Translations under genes and position numbers: made by a program
Part shown: positions 24,436-33,888 of the stretch, piece after piece
Layout of the letters: every line of letters starts with the position of its first letter
Position numbering within the stretch: the first letter of the stretch is position 1
From: Planctomycetota bacterium
Lineage (GTDB): Bacteria; Planctomycetota; Planctomycetia; Pirellulales; Lacipirellulaceae
Length of the DNA: 59,418 bases
Direction: 5' to 3'
Assembly (NCBI GenBank): GCA_024278955.1
Contig: JAJRSE010000103.1
Span: 1-59,418 of the forward strand
The notes under the pieces: generated by a model
Told to the model about the DNA's origin: nothing
What the model saw: the letters and a program-made list of their open reading frames with translations, nothing else
The model's database searches: none

Positions 24436-26073
24436 TCAGGGCAACGACGCCCCGAAAACGGCAGGAAGTTTGTAGCCATGCCTAGCAGCAGCCGAACGTG
24501 TCGTCACAACGATTGCGCCCGACTGGTTGCCCACTGCTTCGCGTATCACATAAACCAGCTTCTGCTTGACGTCTGTCGGCCCGCTGGCAGTTCGATCGGG
24601 ATTGGCCTCCTTCAGCACCGCCAGCAAGATCTCTTCGGCGGGGCGATCCTGAAAATCGACCCCCAGCGATTGGTTCTTGGTGATCCCTTCTAATTGTAGG
24701 TCACTACCGCGTAGTTCGATCGAGATATTGAGGTCTTCTGAGAGCATTTCGAGTGCTCTTTCTAGCGACTCTTTGGGGAAAGACAGGGTCGTCGTCTGCC
24801 GGAGCTTTGCGGCAAGGGTTGTCGGTTGAGCAACCGGGCTGGCCTGGCTCGCGAGGGTCTGCCCCGCCGGGATACGTGTGTTGAGCGTCAGCTCGGCTGC
24901 CATCAAGAGATTGTGGCCAGCCGAAAGCGGCAGGTAACAACGCATTACGCTGATTCCCTCGACCTCGCCGCTCCGCGTGTACTCGCTCACTTCACGAAGC
25001 ATCGCAGGCAATCTTGCCATTATTTTCTCTCCGTACGCCGGGAGCGGGTCGCTGAGCACGGCCTTGGTAAATGCCGCAGGCGACTCCGCGATCCTTCGTT
25101 TGACTGCTAGCCCAAACGGATGGGGTCGTTTGCGCAGCGCCACGGTCGACTGCAATTCAAGAAAAAAGTCTTCGCCCCAATTGGCACTGAGCAACACCGC
25201 AGCAGCATCTTCTGCGACGAGTTCATGCAGAGCCGCTTGCAACTGGTCGGCCGAACCCTGCAACAGCTCGCGTCCACTTGTCCGAAAAAACTTGGTTGGA
25301 AACAAAAGCGTCACATCACGTTGCTGGTCAGACTGGCGAACTAACCGCTCTAAATCGCGTGCCAAGGGGGGCCGCTCAGAGCCGCTTTCGATCAATTCTT
25401 CCGCGTCTGCAAGCGGACAAGCAACGATTGTTTTCCCCTCTTCGCTAACAGGTAAAAACCAAGATCGTTTCTCCAAAGCAAACAGGGGTTGGTTGCCATA
25501 GTTCGACTGCTTGCTCCCCGGAAAACGCTCGCCAAGATTCTCCTCCCAAGCTTCAACGAGTTCGCACCGCAACGTGACCCCCAGCTCGCCACTCTTATTC
25601 GGATGGAGGCAAAGCAAGCATGTTTCAATCTCATCCGCCCGCGCGCCGATTAACGCTTCAATCGCCCCAAGAGCTTGCAAGCCCCAAGGGCCCAGGGCTG
25701 CAATAACTTTTTCTCCTTCGGAATGCGAGAGTAGATCGGCCACACGCACATGCAGTAGTAGCTGGGTTCCGAGCGGAACATACCGTAGCGAGATCGGCGT
25801 CCCCGCGGTGGGCGAAATCCAAAGCATCTGGCCATCGTCTACCGTTTCCTCAGGCAAAGTAGTTTCTGGCACTTTCTCCGAGGTAACAAGATTCTGAACC
25901 GACGCTTCCGTCAAATTCCCGTCACCGCCTCGCAAAAACAGGAAACCGGCCAAAACAACCAAACCCGCTATCAAAGCCCCCCCAACGAAAAGGGAAGACC
26001 GACGGCGTTTTCGCGGCCCACGAACGGCAGCCCCCACGCCATCCAGCTTGATGTTCAACTCAGGATTCGACAA
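24436..26073 (-). CDS. Membrane-anchored protein with C-terminal STN-like domain
   Basis: A 545-aa protein with a short basic cytoplasmic N-terminus (GPRKRRRSS), one membrane segment (about 28-47) and a large extracytoplasmic part. Residues 70-400 are a domain I do not recognise, beginning LRYVPLGTQLLLHVRVADLL. Residues about 430-515 resemble an STN/secretin N-terminal unit: TTLSFPKESLERALEMLSED, LNISIELRG and AEEILLAVLKEAN. It is probably the first gene of an operon with the zinc-ribbon STN protein. Two such proteins side by side suggest a shared envelope complex (inference). Confidence 0.6.
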   Translation of the reverse strand: MSNPELNIKLDGVGAAVRGPRKRRRSSLFVGGALIAGLVVLAGFLFLRGGDGNLTEASVQNLVTSEKVPETTLPEETVDDGQMLWISPTAGTPISLRYVPLGTQLLLHVRVADLLSHSEGEKVIAALGPWGLQALGAIEALIGARADEIETCLLCLHPNKSGELGVTLRCELVEAWEENLGERFPGSKQSNYGNQPLFALEKRSWFLPVSEEGKTIVACPLADAEELIESGSERPPLARDLERLVRQSDQQRDVTLLFPTKFFRTSGRELLQGSADQLQAALHELVAEDAAAVLLSANWGEDFFLELQSTVALRKRPHPFGLAVKRRIAESPAAFTKAVLSDPLPAYGEKIMARLPAMLREVSEYTRSGEVEGISVMRCYLPLSAGHNLLMAAELTLNTRIPAGQTLASQASPVAQPTTLAAKLRQTTTLSFPKESLERALEMLSEDLNISIELRGSDLQLEGITKNQSLGVDFQDRPAEEILLAVLKEANPDRTASGPTDVKQKLVYVIREAVGNQSGAIVVTTRSAAARHGYKLPAVFGASLP

Positions 26074-26156
26074 AACAAGATGCTCCTATGGTTTCTTTCT
26101 TCACCGCCACATTCTTTTATTCTATGGCAACCTCGGTAAGTGGCAAATAACGTTGC

Positions 26157-26185
26157 TTGTGAGCCCCAGGACAAAAGTCTATTAT
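26157..26185 (+). promoter_or_regulatory. Sigma70-like promoter of the gdhA cluster
   Basis: TTGTGA (26157-26162), a 17-nt spacer and TATTAT (26180-26185) lie 59 nt before the glutamate dehydrogenase start. Spacing is ideal and the -10 matches at five of six positions. Confidence 0.55.
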
Positions 26186-26244
26186 CCAGCTAAATCATCT
26201 GGTCCCCACACTACCCCAGTCTCCCTGAACTGGAAAAAATTCGT

Positions 26245-27480
26245 ATGAAATCTTTTGAAGCGGTGAAACACTATTTCAATCGGGCAGCCGACAAGCTTGA
26301 GCTGACCGAAAATATGCGTACCCTGCTACTCACGCCCAAACGCGAGGTTCAAGTTCAAGTTGCTATTGAAATGGACAACGGAGAACTTCGCACCCTTATC
26401 GGCTACCGAGTTCAACACGACAACTCTCGCGGCCCAATGAAAGGCGGCTTGCGATTTCATCATGAAGTCGATCTCGACGAAGTTCGCAGCCTTGCCTCGT
26501 TGATGACTTGGAAAACGGCGGTTGTGAACATCCCCTACGGCGGAGCCAAAGGCGGGATCGCGGTCGACGTCAGCAAGCTGAGCACTCGCGAGCTCGAACG
26601 CATCACTCGCAAATTCATCGACGAAATCCACGATGTCATTGGCCCCGACACCGACATCCCGGCTCCCGACATGGGCACCAACGCCGAAGTCATGGCTTGG
26701 ATCATGAACCAGCATAACAAATATCATGGATTCAACCCGGGGATTGTTACCGGAAAACCGGTTGAGCACTACGGTATTCCGGGCCGAGAAGAGGCGACGG
26801 GGCGTGGCGTAGGCATCCTCACCCTTAAAACTCTTGGCCGGCTTGGCCATAAGCCCAAGAATACTCGCGTTGCTATTCAGGGCTTCGGCAATGTGGGTTC
26901 CCATGCCGCTAAGTTTTTGCAAGAAGCCGATTGCAGTGTAGTCGCCATCAGCGATATCAGCGGCGGGTACTATTCTAAAGAAGGCCTCGACATCCTTGAT
27001 GCTCTCAAATATGCCAACGCGAACAATCGTTCTTTGGAAGGCTATTCGGCGGCCAAGCATATTTCCAACGAACAACTCTTGGAACTCGATGTTGAGCTTC
27101 TGATCCCCGCAGCCCTTGGAGGGGTGATTACCTCGGAGAACGCACCACGAATCAAGGCGTCTCTGATTGTGGAGGCTGCCAATGCTCCGATTCGCCCGGA
27201 CGCCGACGACCTGCTTACCGATCGAGGGGTTATCATCCTTCCCGACATTTTAGCCAACGCTGGCGGGGTAACGGTCAGCTACTTTGAGTGGGCACAAAAC
27301 CGGCAGTTTTATCATTGGGGTCTTGATCGAGTGAGGCAAGAACTTGAACATATTCTTTCTGCTGCTTTCGAGGAAGTTTGGGCGTTGTCGCGTGAACACG
27401 ACGTGAGCCTTCGCACCGCAGCCTTTATGCTCGGCATCAGCCGGGTTGGGCGTGCAACCGTCCTGGGCGGAATCACGTAA
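26245..27480 (+). CDS. gdhA: Glutamate dehydrogenase (Glu/Leu/Phe/Val family)
   Basis: A 411-aa dehydrogenase interconverting glutamate and 2-oxoglutarate plus ammonia. Substrate-domain motifs are [17 protein letters not shown] and the active-site [21 protein letters not shown], then [18 protein letters not shown]. The dinucleotide domain has [13 protein letters not shown], and near the end [15 protein letters not shown]. Length and motifs fit the hexameric short type. It heads a co-directional run with a cNMP-fold gene (80 nt on), hisD and hisC. Glutamate is the amino donor used by HisC. The promoter is probably at 26157-26185. Confidence 0.93.
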   Translation: MKSFEAVKHYFNRAADKLELTENMRTLLLTPKREVQVQVAIEMDNGELRTLIGYRVQHDNSRGPMKGGLRFHHEVDLDEVRSLASLMTWKTAVVNIPYGGAKGGIAVDVSKLSTRELERITRKFIDEIHDVIGPDTDIPAPDMGTNAEVMAWIMNQHNKYHGFNPGIVTGKPVEHYGIPGREEATGRGVGILTLKTLGRLGHKPKNTRVAIQGFGNVGSHAAKFLQEADCSVVAISDISGGYYSKEGLDILDALKYANANNRSLEGYSAAKHISNEQLLELDVELLIPAALGGVITSENAPRIKASLIVEAANAPIRPDADDLLTDRGVIILPDILANAGGVTVSYFEWAQNRQFYHWGLDRVRQELEHILSAAFEEVWALSREHDVSLRTAAFMLGISRVGRATVLGGIT

Positions 27481-27560
27481 AAAAGAAAACGAGGGGCACT
27501 TGAGTACTGACAGCCCCACTTTCTCATTCATCCTTTAGTCGATATTCAAAAGGCTCTCCC

Positions 27561-28073
27561 ATGTCAGACGATTCTTTAGCCAAGCTTCCAATTTTTAACG
27601 ACATGTCTTCTGTCGAGATCCGAGAATCACTCGCCTGTGCAAACTTGGTGGAAATCGATGCTGGCGAAACAATCATTTCTCAAGGGAAACTTGTGCCCAA
27701 CCTCTGGTTCATTCGCGAGGGGCGTTGCCAAGTCAAGCGTCGCACCAACGCAGGTTGCGAGCTTATCTTGGCCGAATTGGGGCCCGGCACTCAATTTGGC
27801 GAAATGTCGTTTTTTCATCCTGCTCCCCACTCTGCTGACGTAGTCTCGCTAACGAAAATGAAACTTTTAAGCCTTGCCCGCTCAGACTTCGACCGCCTCT
27901 CGAACGAAGGCAACCCGATTGCCTTCAAGCTAGCGATCAACAGCCTTGAGCAACTCTCCGAGCGACTCCGGCGTACCGACCAATGGATTACCGAACTTGT
28001 CTGCGAGGAAGACCATCGACCGACCGCGAGCGAATGGATGTCGTTCCGCGAGATCATCTTTCGTGGGCAGTGA
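27561..28073 (+). CDS. Cyclic nucleotide-binding-fold protein without DNA-binding domain
   Basis: A 170-aa protein that is essentially one cNMP-binding beta-roll (about 10-130): VEIDAGETIISQGKLVPNLW, FIREGRCQVKRRT, ELGPGTQFGEMSFF. The phosphate-binding cassette reads GEMSFFHPAPHSADVV. The Arg that normally contacts the cyclic phosphate is replaced (PHSA in place of R-S/T-A), so cAMP binding is doubtful. A C-terminal helix (SLEQLSERLRRTDQWITELV) follows, with no winged helix. It lies between gdhA and hisD and may regulate a partner protein (inference). Confidence 0.8.
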   Translation: MSDDSLAKLPIFNDMSSVEIRESLACANLVEIDAGETIISQGKLVPNLWFIREGRCQVKRRTNAGCELILAELGPGTQFGEMSFFHPAPHSADVVSLTKMKLLSLARSDFDRLSNEGNPIAFKLAINSLEQLSERLRRTDQWITELVCEEDHRPTASEWMSFREIIFRGQ

Positions 28074-28144
28074 AGGCTAGAGGCTGGTGGCGGTAGACGG
28101 TAGAATGGCATCTCCTGGTTTTCAACGTTCTTGTGCAAAAAAAC

Positions 28145-29506
28145 ATGTCTCTCGCTATCCAACGTATCGATACGAGCCAGCCGGACTCGGCGGCTAAGCT
28201 TGCTGCGCTGCGACAAAATCTCTCGCCTGAGGGGAATGTTGTCAGCAGGGCGGGCAAGCAAAAAACAATCGAGGTTTTCGGCAAGCCGCTCACGCCCCAA
28301 CAGGCGGTCGAGCAAATCTGTGGCGAGGTAAAAGCTCGTGGTTTGGACGCGGTTCTTGAATACACGGCCAAGCTGGACGGTGCAGAGCTGACCGCGGCGA
28401 CTCTGCGTGTGTCGGCCAAAGAACTCCAGGCAGCCCACTCGGCGGCGGAACCTGAGTTCCTCGCAACCATTCGCCGCATTCGCGAAAACATTCTGCGATT
28501 TCAAACGGCCATTCTTCACAAAGACGTGACCGTGGACTTTCCCGAGGGCGGCACACTGCGGCAACGGTACGTGCCGCTGGAACGTGTCGGCATTTGCGTA
28601 CCCGGCGGGGCCGCAGCTTATCCTTCGACGGTGCTGATGACTGCGATTCCTGCCCAAGCAGCCGGCGTTGCCCAGCTGGCGGTCGTCGCCCCGCCAACGC
28701 CGTTTGGCTCTTACAACCAAGATATGCTTGCGACCTGTCACGAGCTGGGCATCACCGAAGTCTACCGCGTCGGGGGGGCTCAAGCTGTTGCTGCGCTCGC
28801 GTACGGCGTTTCTGGTTTGTCGAAGGTCGACAAGATTGTTGGTCCCGGAAATTTGTTTGTCGCTTTGGCCAAGAAACATGTCTTTGGCAATGTTGATATC
28901 GATTCGATCGCTGGTCCGAGCGAGGTGATCGTCATTGCCGACGAAACGACGCGTCCCGACTTCACGGCTGCCGATCTGATCGCCCAAGCCGAACATGCCC
29001 CTGGTTCGAGCATTTTGATTACCTGGAGTCCCTCTCTGCTTGACCAAGTGGCCGACGAACTTGCTAAGCAATTGCCTGAACTGGAGCGAGGCGACTTGGC
29101 GCGACAATCGCTTGAAAATTTTGGAGCCCTTGTTCTGGTACGCGATCGAGACGAAGCAGCCGAACTTGCGAACCAGCTTGCCACCGAACACTTGCACATT
29201 GCCTGTGACGACCCGGAAGAGCTGCTTGCAAATATCCGCCATGCTGGTGCAATTTTCGTAGGACCTTACAGTCCCGTCCCCCTGGGCGACTACGCGGCTG
29301 GGCCGTCCCATGTTTTGCCAACTGGCGCAACGGCCCGCTTTGCCAGCGGACTGTCGTCCAACGACTTTCTCCGCCCAGGCAGTGTCATCCATTTCAACCA
29401 ATCGGGCCTCGAATCTGTTGCCGACGATATCGCACTCCTCGCAAAAAAAGAAGGACTCACAGGCCATGCCCATAGCGTAGCACTGAGAAAAAGCTCCGAT
29501 CACTAA
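28145..29506 (+). CDS. hisD: Histidinol dehydrogenase
   Basis: A 453-aa zinc enzyme that oxidises histidinol to histidine in two NAD-dependent steps. Motifs include LERVGICVPGGAAAYPSTVL, VGGAQAVAALAYG, IVGPGNLFVALAK, the IDSIAGPSEVIVIAD run, DLIAQAEHAPGS (zinc His), TEHLHI and GDYAAGPSHVLPT. The ATG at 28145 is preferred; an in-frame GTG lies four codons upstream. Neither has an obvious ribosome site. It precedes hisC by 37 nt. Confidence 0.95.
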   Translation: MSLAIQRIDTSQPDSAAKLAALRQNLSPEGNVVSRAGKQKTIEVFGKPLTPQQAVEQICGEVKARGLDAVLEYTAKLDGAELTAATLRVSAKELQAAHSAAEPEFLATIRRIRENILRFQTAILHKDVTVDFPEGGTLRQRYVPLERVGICVPGGAAAYPSTVLMTAIPAQAAGVAQLAVVAPPTPFGSYNQDMLATCHELGITEVYRVGGAQAVAALAYGVSGLSKVDKIVGPGNLFVALAKKHVFGNVDIDSIAGPSEVIVIADETTRPDFTAADLIAQAEHAPGSSILITWSPSLLDQVADELAKQLPELERGDLARQSLENFGALVLVRDRDEAAELANQLATEHLHIACDDPEELLANIRHAGAIFVGPYSPVPLGDYAAGPSHVLPTGATARFASGLSSNDFLRPGSVIHFNQSGLESVADDIALLAKKEGLTGHAHSVALRKSSDH

Positions 29507-29543
29507 CCACTAACCACTCACGACTAACCACTCGCAACTCAAA

Positions 29544-30587
29544 ATGTCCTTCTTTCGATCCCACATCGTGGCCATGACTGGCTATGTTCCCGGCGAACAA
29601 CCGCAGGGCGGGAAGCTGATTAAACTTAACACGAACGAAAATCCGTACCCCTGTTCGCCCAAAGTCCGTGCCTCGATTGGCCGGGTTGTTCAGGCCGGTT
29701 TGCAAAAATATCCCGACCCTTCGGCGACCGCCTTCCGGATGCGGGCAGGCGAGCTTTTGGGTGTCGGCGCCGACCAAATTCTCTGTGGCAACGGTAGCGA
29801 CGATATTCTTACGATCGTCACTCGTGCATTGGTCGACCCGGGCGAGCACGTTCGCTTTGCTCAACCGAGCTACACTCTCTACCGCACGCTGGCCGAAATC
29901 CAAGGGGCCAAGTGCCACGTCATCAACTACAATTCGGACTGGTCGCTTGGGCCGGATTTTACTCAGCACTGCGACAAGCTACGTTTGGCCTTTTTAGCTA
30001 ATCCCAACAGCCCCTCGGGGACAACGCTGCCGCCTGAGGAGGTCGCTCGAATTGCCGACGCCCTGCCCTGCCCTTTGCTTGTGGACGAAGCGTATGCCGA
30101 TTTTTCTGAAACGAACTGCTTGGAACTGGTTGCCCAAAACGAAAAAATTATGGTCTCGCGCACGCTAAGCAAATCGTACGCTTTGGCCGGTATTCGTTTT
30201 GGTTTTTTGGTAGCCCAACCTCACGTCATTCACGAACTCAACAAAGTGAAAGACTCTTACAATTGCGATGCTCTTTCGATCGCGGGAGCGACCGCGGCGA
30301 TTGACGACCAAAAATGGCTTGAGCAGACGCGAGGAGCTATTCTCGCGACCCGCTCTCGTTTGACCGAACGACTTCGCGAGCTTGGTTTCGACTGTGTCGA
30401 TTCTCAAGCCAACTTTGTCTGGTGCAACCATCCCGAGCACTCTGCCAAATCGCTTTACCAACGACTTAAATCTGACGGCGTGCTTGTTCGCTACATGACC
30501 TACGAGGGTTGGGGCGATGGCCTTCGGATTACGGTCGGTACGGATGAACAGGTGGATGCGCTGCTTGGGCTTCTCTCCTTTCTTTGA
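29544..30587 (+). CDS. hisC: Histidinol-phosphate aminotransferase
   Basis: A 347-aa class-II PLP aminotransferase converting imidazole-acetol phosphate and glutamate to histidinol phosphate. LNTNENPYPCSP near residue 30, GNGSDDILT, ANPNSPSGT, LLVDEAYADFS and the PLP lysine K210 in RTLSKSYALAGIRFGF identify it. The start follows hisD by 37 nt without a Shine-Dalgarno, and the spacer consists of loosely repeated 'ctaaccact' units. Together with hisD it covers two consecutive late steps of the pathway. Confidence 0.94.
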   Translation: MSFFRSHIVAMTGYVPGEQPQGGKLIKLNTNENPYPCSPKVRASIGRVVQAGLQKYPDPSATAFRMRAGELLGVGADQILCGNGSDDILTIVTRALVDPGEHVRFAQPSYTLYRTLAEIQGAKCHVINYNSDWSLGPDFTQHCDKLRLAFLANPNSPSGTTLPPEEVARIADALPCPLLVDEAYADFSETNCLELVAQNEKIMVSRTLSKSYALAGIRFGFLVAQPHVIHELNKVKDSYNCDALSIAGATAAIDDQKWLEQTRGAILATRSRLTERLRELGFDCVDSQANFVWCNHPEHSAKSLYQRLKSDGVLVRYMTYEGWGDGLRITVGTDEQVDALLGLLSFL

Positions 30588-30819
30588 GGCGTGATCGCCT
30601 TGGCTCGCCAGGGTGTGCTAGCACTGTTAAATTGGGAAACTAAAGTAAGCCTTGTGTTTCGGGGAAGCTTGGCTCGGGCCTTGGCCTCTTGATTGCCGAT
30701 TCTACTGATACGGTTGCAAAAGTCTGATCTCTTGCTGAGACCGTCGTATGCCGTACGTTTCGCCAACAGCCTTCGCCGGCTACGGGTCCGAATCCTTTTT
30801 GATCGTTGCGATAGATCTC

Positions 30820-32019
30820 ATGATGATGCGTCAACTATTGGCCGCCTTTCTGGTTGGCAGTTCGATGTTCGCAGTCCACACTGCAACACTTTCTGCTCAG
30901 GAAGTTCCGCTGTCGCCTCCTCGCATGATGGAATCGCCGATGGCGCTCCCCTCTGTCATGCCGCCCGGGACCTCCAATCCGGTGCTGTGGCAACAATACC
31001 AGGCTCTGCAAGCGGGGGTTCCAGTAAGCGGTTGCCAGTCGTGCGGTTCGTGTGGCTCTCCCCACAGTCGTTGTGGTTGCAATAGCGAGTTGTTTCCTTG
31101 GATCGACGGGCCTGGGAATTGTGACAGTTGGTGCGTCGGGCCTAAATGGGAAGTTCAGGCCAATGGTTTGGTGTTGTCCCGCAAAGACGCCGATCTGGAC
31201 CGAGTTATCAATTTTGTTGGCGGGACGACTTCGCTGGTTGATCAGTTCGATCACGGTATTGGCGGTCGACTTTTTGTGACGGGATATAACGACGCAGGCT
31301 TTGGTTTGCAAATAGGCTGGGAAGGTATTGGTAGCTGGACGTCGAACGTGGTGTTCGACCCTGTCGGAACCGAAACTCGAACAATTGGTTACGAGTCTCG
31401 TCTGAACTCGATCGAAATTAATTTTTTGCCTCATACTCTGGATGTTTGGAAACTGTTCACGGGATTTCGATACGTCGAATTGGGCGAAAATTTTTCGGAT
31501 GCTCGCATCAACGATAAACCGATCCCTGTCCCCATCGCAGTGCCGGCAGCTCCGGTTGCGGTGATCGACACGACCGTCAGCCGTTTGCTGAAAAACCGTC
31601 TGATCGGTTTTCAGGTCGGAGGTCGCCGCGATGCCTGGCATGTTGGTAAGCGGCTGACGATTCAGTCGTTCGTCAACGCGGGAGTCTATTACAACAACTT
31701 TCGTCGTGACGATGTGACTCAGACCGATACGATCCTCATCACAGGTGACGATATTGATACGCCAGGGAACGAGTATTCGCAAAGCACAAGCTCGGTTCGT
31801 ACCACAGTTCGCACCAGCCCGACGGAGATTGCTTTTCTTGGAGAGGCGGGAATCAATAGCTCGCTGAAGCTTACACAATGTGTTGCTGTGAATCTCGGCT
31901 ATCAGGTACTTGCGATCGACGGGGTTGGGCAAGGGCTCGATGCTTTCTTCGCTCCAGGGATGAACGGCAGCACGCTGGTGTATCATGGTCTCCAGTTTGG
32001 TGTGGAGTATCGGCGTTAG
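30820..32019 (+). CDS. BBP7-type outer-membrane beta-barrel protein
   Basis: A protein of about 399 aa with a signal peptide (MMMRQLLAAFLVGSSMFAV, cleavage near LSAQE). A Cys-rich stretch (SGCQSCGSCGSPHSRCGCNS, about 70-90) is followed by a barrel of amphipathic strands starting WEVQANGLVLSRKD and ending in an aromatic/basic strand, HGLQFGVEYRR. This layout matches BBP7-family proteins, which are numerous in Pirellulales. Three successive ATGs (30820, 30823, 30826) are possible starts. A hairpin lies 12 nt after the stop. The cysteines may cross-link it to the proteinaceous wall (inference). Confidence 0.8.
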   Translation: MMMRQLLAAFLVGSSMFAVHTATLSAQEVPLSPPRMMESPMALPSVMPPGTSNPVLWQQYQALQAGVPVSGCQSCGSCGSPHSRCGCNSELFPWIDGPGNCDSWCVGPKWEVQANGLVLSRKDADLDRVINFVGGTTSLVDQFDHGIGGRLFVTGYNDAGFGLQIGWEGIGSWTSNVVFDPVGTETRTIGYESRLNSIEINFLPHTLDVWKLFTGFRYVELGENFSDARINDKPIPVPIAVPAAPVAVIDTTVSRLLKNRLIGFQVGGRRDAWHVGKRLTIQSFVNAGVYYNNFRRDDVTQTDTILITGDDIDTPGNEYSQSTSSVRTTVRTSPTEIAFLGEAGINSSLKLTQCVAVNLGYQVLAIDGVGQGLDAFFAPGMNGSTLVYHGLQFGVEYRR

Positions 32020-32031
32020 GAGTGGTGGCTT

Positions 32032-32053
32032 CCCGGGAATTGTAATCCCCGGG
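32032..32053 (+). terminator. 3' hairpin with ATTGTAATCC core
   Basis: CCCGGGAATTGTAATCCCCGGG folds into a stem and is followed by CTTTTCGGG. Similar hairpins with a (G)ATTACAATCC core follow mnmG (39363), the porin gene (52079) and yaaA (54301). There is only a short T run, so termination is likely but not certain. Confidence 0.5.
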
Positions 32054-32912
32054 CTTTTCGGGTGTGGCGATAAGTTGCGTGCTCTGGTCGTCTGTTCTTG
32101 TGACTCGACTTTTCTATTGCCCCCCTCTATTGGGGTTTTGTCCCATGGGTAGGGGTCCCATGTTTTGGGACTTAATTCCCCTATTTTGTCCTCTACGATC
32201 TTCGATTGGCTCGACAATTGTAGGGTTTGCAGCATATTCGAGTGGACAAAATGGGGTGAATTTAGGACTTTCGGTGCTTCTAAACGGGACAAAATTACTT
32301 GGGGGTTCGTGGGGTATTTACCGCGGAGTTCGCGGAGAGCGCAGAGGTGGTGCTGGAAATTCCTCTGCACAATGTCGAGATTCACTCCGTGAATCACAAC
32401 CCGATGCGTGAGCGAGGATGAAGCGGGTACCCGGGGCATTCCTCACTTACGTGTCGGGTTGTGATTGGTGGGCAACTGGTTTGCAAAGGAGATTATCGCA
32501 TGTTTGGGAGAGGGGCGCGACAGTTATTTTTGGCCGGGGGCCGAATAGGTTAAGAGGAACCACGACGACACGACGGGCACTACGAGCTTTTTGAGCTGCG
32601 ATGATGCCCTGGAAAGATGCTCTCGCAGGGACGCAGAGTTGGCGGTGGAAGTAATCAAACTATGTCGAGATTCACTCGGTGAATTGAATTTGGTTTCACG
32701 GAGTGCAACCCGACTATCTGGCGCGTCGGGTTGGGATTGGTAGTCCGTAGGACGCGTGGTTGGCGCCGAACTTTGTGCGTTACAAGGGGACAGTATGTTC
32801 GCGCCATTTCTAGCGACAACGCACCATGCTCGGCCACCTAGCTAAACATCGCTGGGCTATTGTCCAAAGTCCCCCGGGATAAACTAACCACTACAATTCC
32901 TGAAGAACCTCC
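32054..32912. other. Long gene-free region with repeats
   Basis: No protein gene is supported in about 860 bp. The first part holds small GC palindromes (cccatgggtaggggtcccatg, about 32142-32162). Two related elements follow: 32370-32470 and 32661-32742. Each begins with the shared text ATGTCGAGATTCACTC and contains an inverted CAACCCGA...TCGGGTTG pair. A lone 'aaccacgacgacacgac' arm sits at about 32553. It looks like a repeat-accumulation zone between two transcription units. Confidence 0.55.
32370..32742. repeat. Two copies of a 'caacccga' inverted-repeat element
   Basis: Copy 1 (32370-32470): AATCACAACCCGATGCGTGAG pairs with CTCACTTACGTGTCGGGTTGTGATT across a short loop. Copy 2 (32661-32742) keeps the left text ATGTCGAGATTCACTC and a shorter GCAACCCGAC / GTCGGGTTG stem. 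The two copies are direct repeats of one element. Confidence 0.65.
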
Positions 32913-33752
32913 TTACACAACAGAGGCATCTGTCGTGTAAAGAATTGGATTTAACTTGTCCTTCAAAATCTCGCCCACCTTTGTGGTTGGTGTCCATTCT
33001 TCCCAATCGCTTTGCTGATGGTCGTTTTGTGGCTCTGCAAGACGCATGTGTTGATCCATGTAGATCACGGTATGCACCTTCCGAGGTCGATCGGTTGTAT
33101 TGGGCCCCGCGCGATGCAAAGTCCATCCGTAGTGGAAGCTGACCTCGCCCAATGCAAAGGGCTCTTGCACTTCGATGATGTTCTTTTCGTCGAGTTCCTG
33201 AGCTATGATCGCTTCGCTTTCGTCACTGATTGGTAGGTTCCGAGAAAATTCGCTCCGGTGGGTGCCTTCGGCAAAACTCAATGGGCCCATGTCCATGGTC
33301 ACGGCCTGGAGAGGAATCCAGGCGGTGAGGCACTTGGCCGTTGCCATCGGCCAATAGTATTGATCCGCATGCCAGGGCGTGAATCCTCCGCTTGCCTCTT
33401 TGTACAATGCCTGATCGTGCCACATTCGCACTCCATCGACGTCCAATAGTTGTGTGGCGATGCGTGCCAGACGCCGACTAAACGAAAACTCCTTGGCCGT
33501 GGCATCCTTGGTCCACATGTTGCCGACTTGGATAAAAGCTTGGTCATAGGTACTAAGTTCCTCCATGGCCTTTCCCTTGTTCGGATTCAACTCGAACGTC
33601 AGCCGGCTGATCTGGGCACCGTAGTGCTCTAGCACTTCAGAGGAAAAAATGTTCGACAGTTTGATGAATCCCGATTCGCGAAACTGAATCACTTGCTCGT
33701 CGGTCAGCTCGTAAGGGGCGTCCAGGGCGGTCTTCAAGGTTGGGTTTTGCAT
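32913..33752 (-). CDS. Phytanoyl-CoA dioxygenase (PhyH) family protein
   Basis: A 279-aa Fe(II)/2-oxoglutarate-dependent dioxygenase. The double-stranded beta-helix shows the metal facial triad H128-x-D130 (in TPWHADQYYW) and H213 (in GWTLHRAGPN), with R224 placed to bind 2-oxoglutarate. The N-terminal ELTDEQVIQFRESGFIKLSN is typical of PhyH proteins. The substrate is not deducible; ectoine- or phytanoyl-type hydroxylation and secondary metabolite roles are all known. It is divergent from an AraC regulator gene 143 nt away, which is its probable controller. Confidence 0.88.
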   Translation of the reverse strand: MQNPTLKTALDAPYELTDEQVIQFRESGFIKLSNIFSSEVLEHYGAQISRLTFELNPNKGKAMEELSTYDQAFIQVGNMWTKDATAKEFSFSRRLARIATQLLDVDGVRMWHDQALYKEASGGFTPWHADQYYWPMATAKCLTAWIPLQAVTMDMGPLSFAEGTHRSEFSRNLPISDESEAIIAQELDEKNIIEVQEPFALGEVSFHYGWTLHRAGPNTTDRPRKVHTVIYMDQHMRLAEPQNDHQQSDWEEWTPTTKVGEILKDKLNPILYTTDASVV

Positions 33753-33850
33753 TGCTAGGATTCTCTAGTTCATGTGGTTTAGACACTCCCTATTCTCAGT
33801 ACCTCTGACGGCAGTCGATACGCCTGAGTTGGCTGGAAGTGGTATTTTTT

Positions 33851-33888
33851 TAACCTTACTGGCTTTATTTTACGTGATTGTGAGGTTA
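33851..33888. promoter_or_regulatory. Inverted repeat ahead of the AraC gene
   Basis: TAACCTTAC (33851-33859) and GTGAGGTTA (33880-33888) match as inverted half-sites at eight of nine positions, 20 nt apart. They end 7 nt before the AraC start and lie between the divergent genes, as expected for an autoregulatory or shared operator. GAGG in the right arm may also be the ribosome site. Confidence 0.45.

Noticed and set aside
26139..26156. TGGCA...TTGCT resembling a sigma54 promoter ahead of gdhA
   Set aside because: The GG-to-GC spacing is 11 instead of 10 nt and the invariant positions do not all match. A sigma70-like pair lies just downstream.
27815..29503. Long minus-strand open frame (562 codons)
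   Set aside because: It lies antisense to hisD and the cNMP-fold gene, which have complete family motifs on the plus strand. The antisense translation has no recognisable domain.
29505..29540. Short repeated 'ctaaccact' units between hisD and hisC, considered as a CRISPR or repeat array
   Set aside because: Units are about 9-12 nt and imperfect, with no spacers. It is simple sequence in a short spacer.
30835..32439. Long minus-strand open frame (534 codons)
   Set aside because: It is antisense to the BBP7 barrel gene, has no domain, and extends into repeat sequence.
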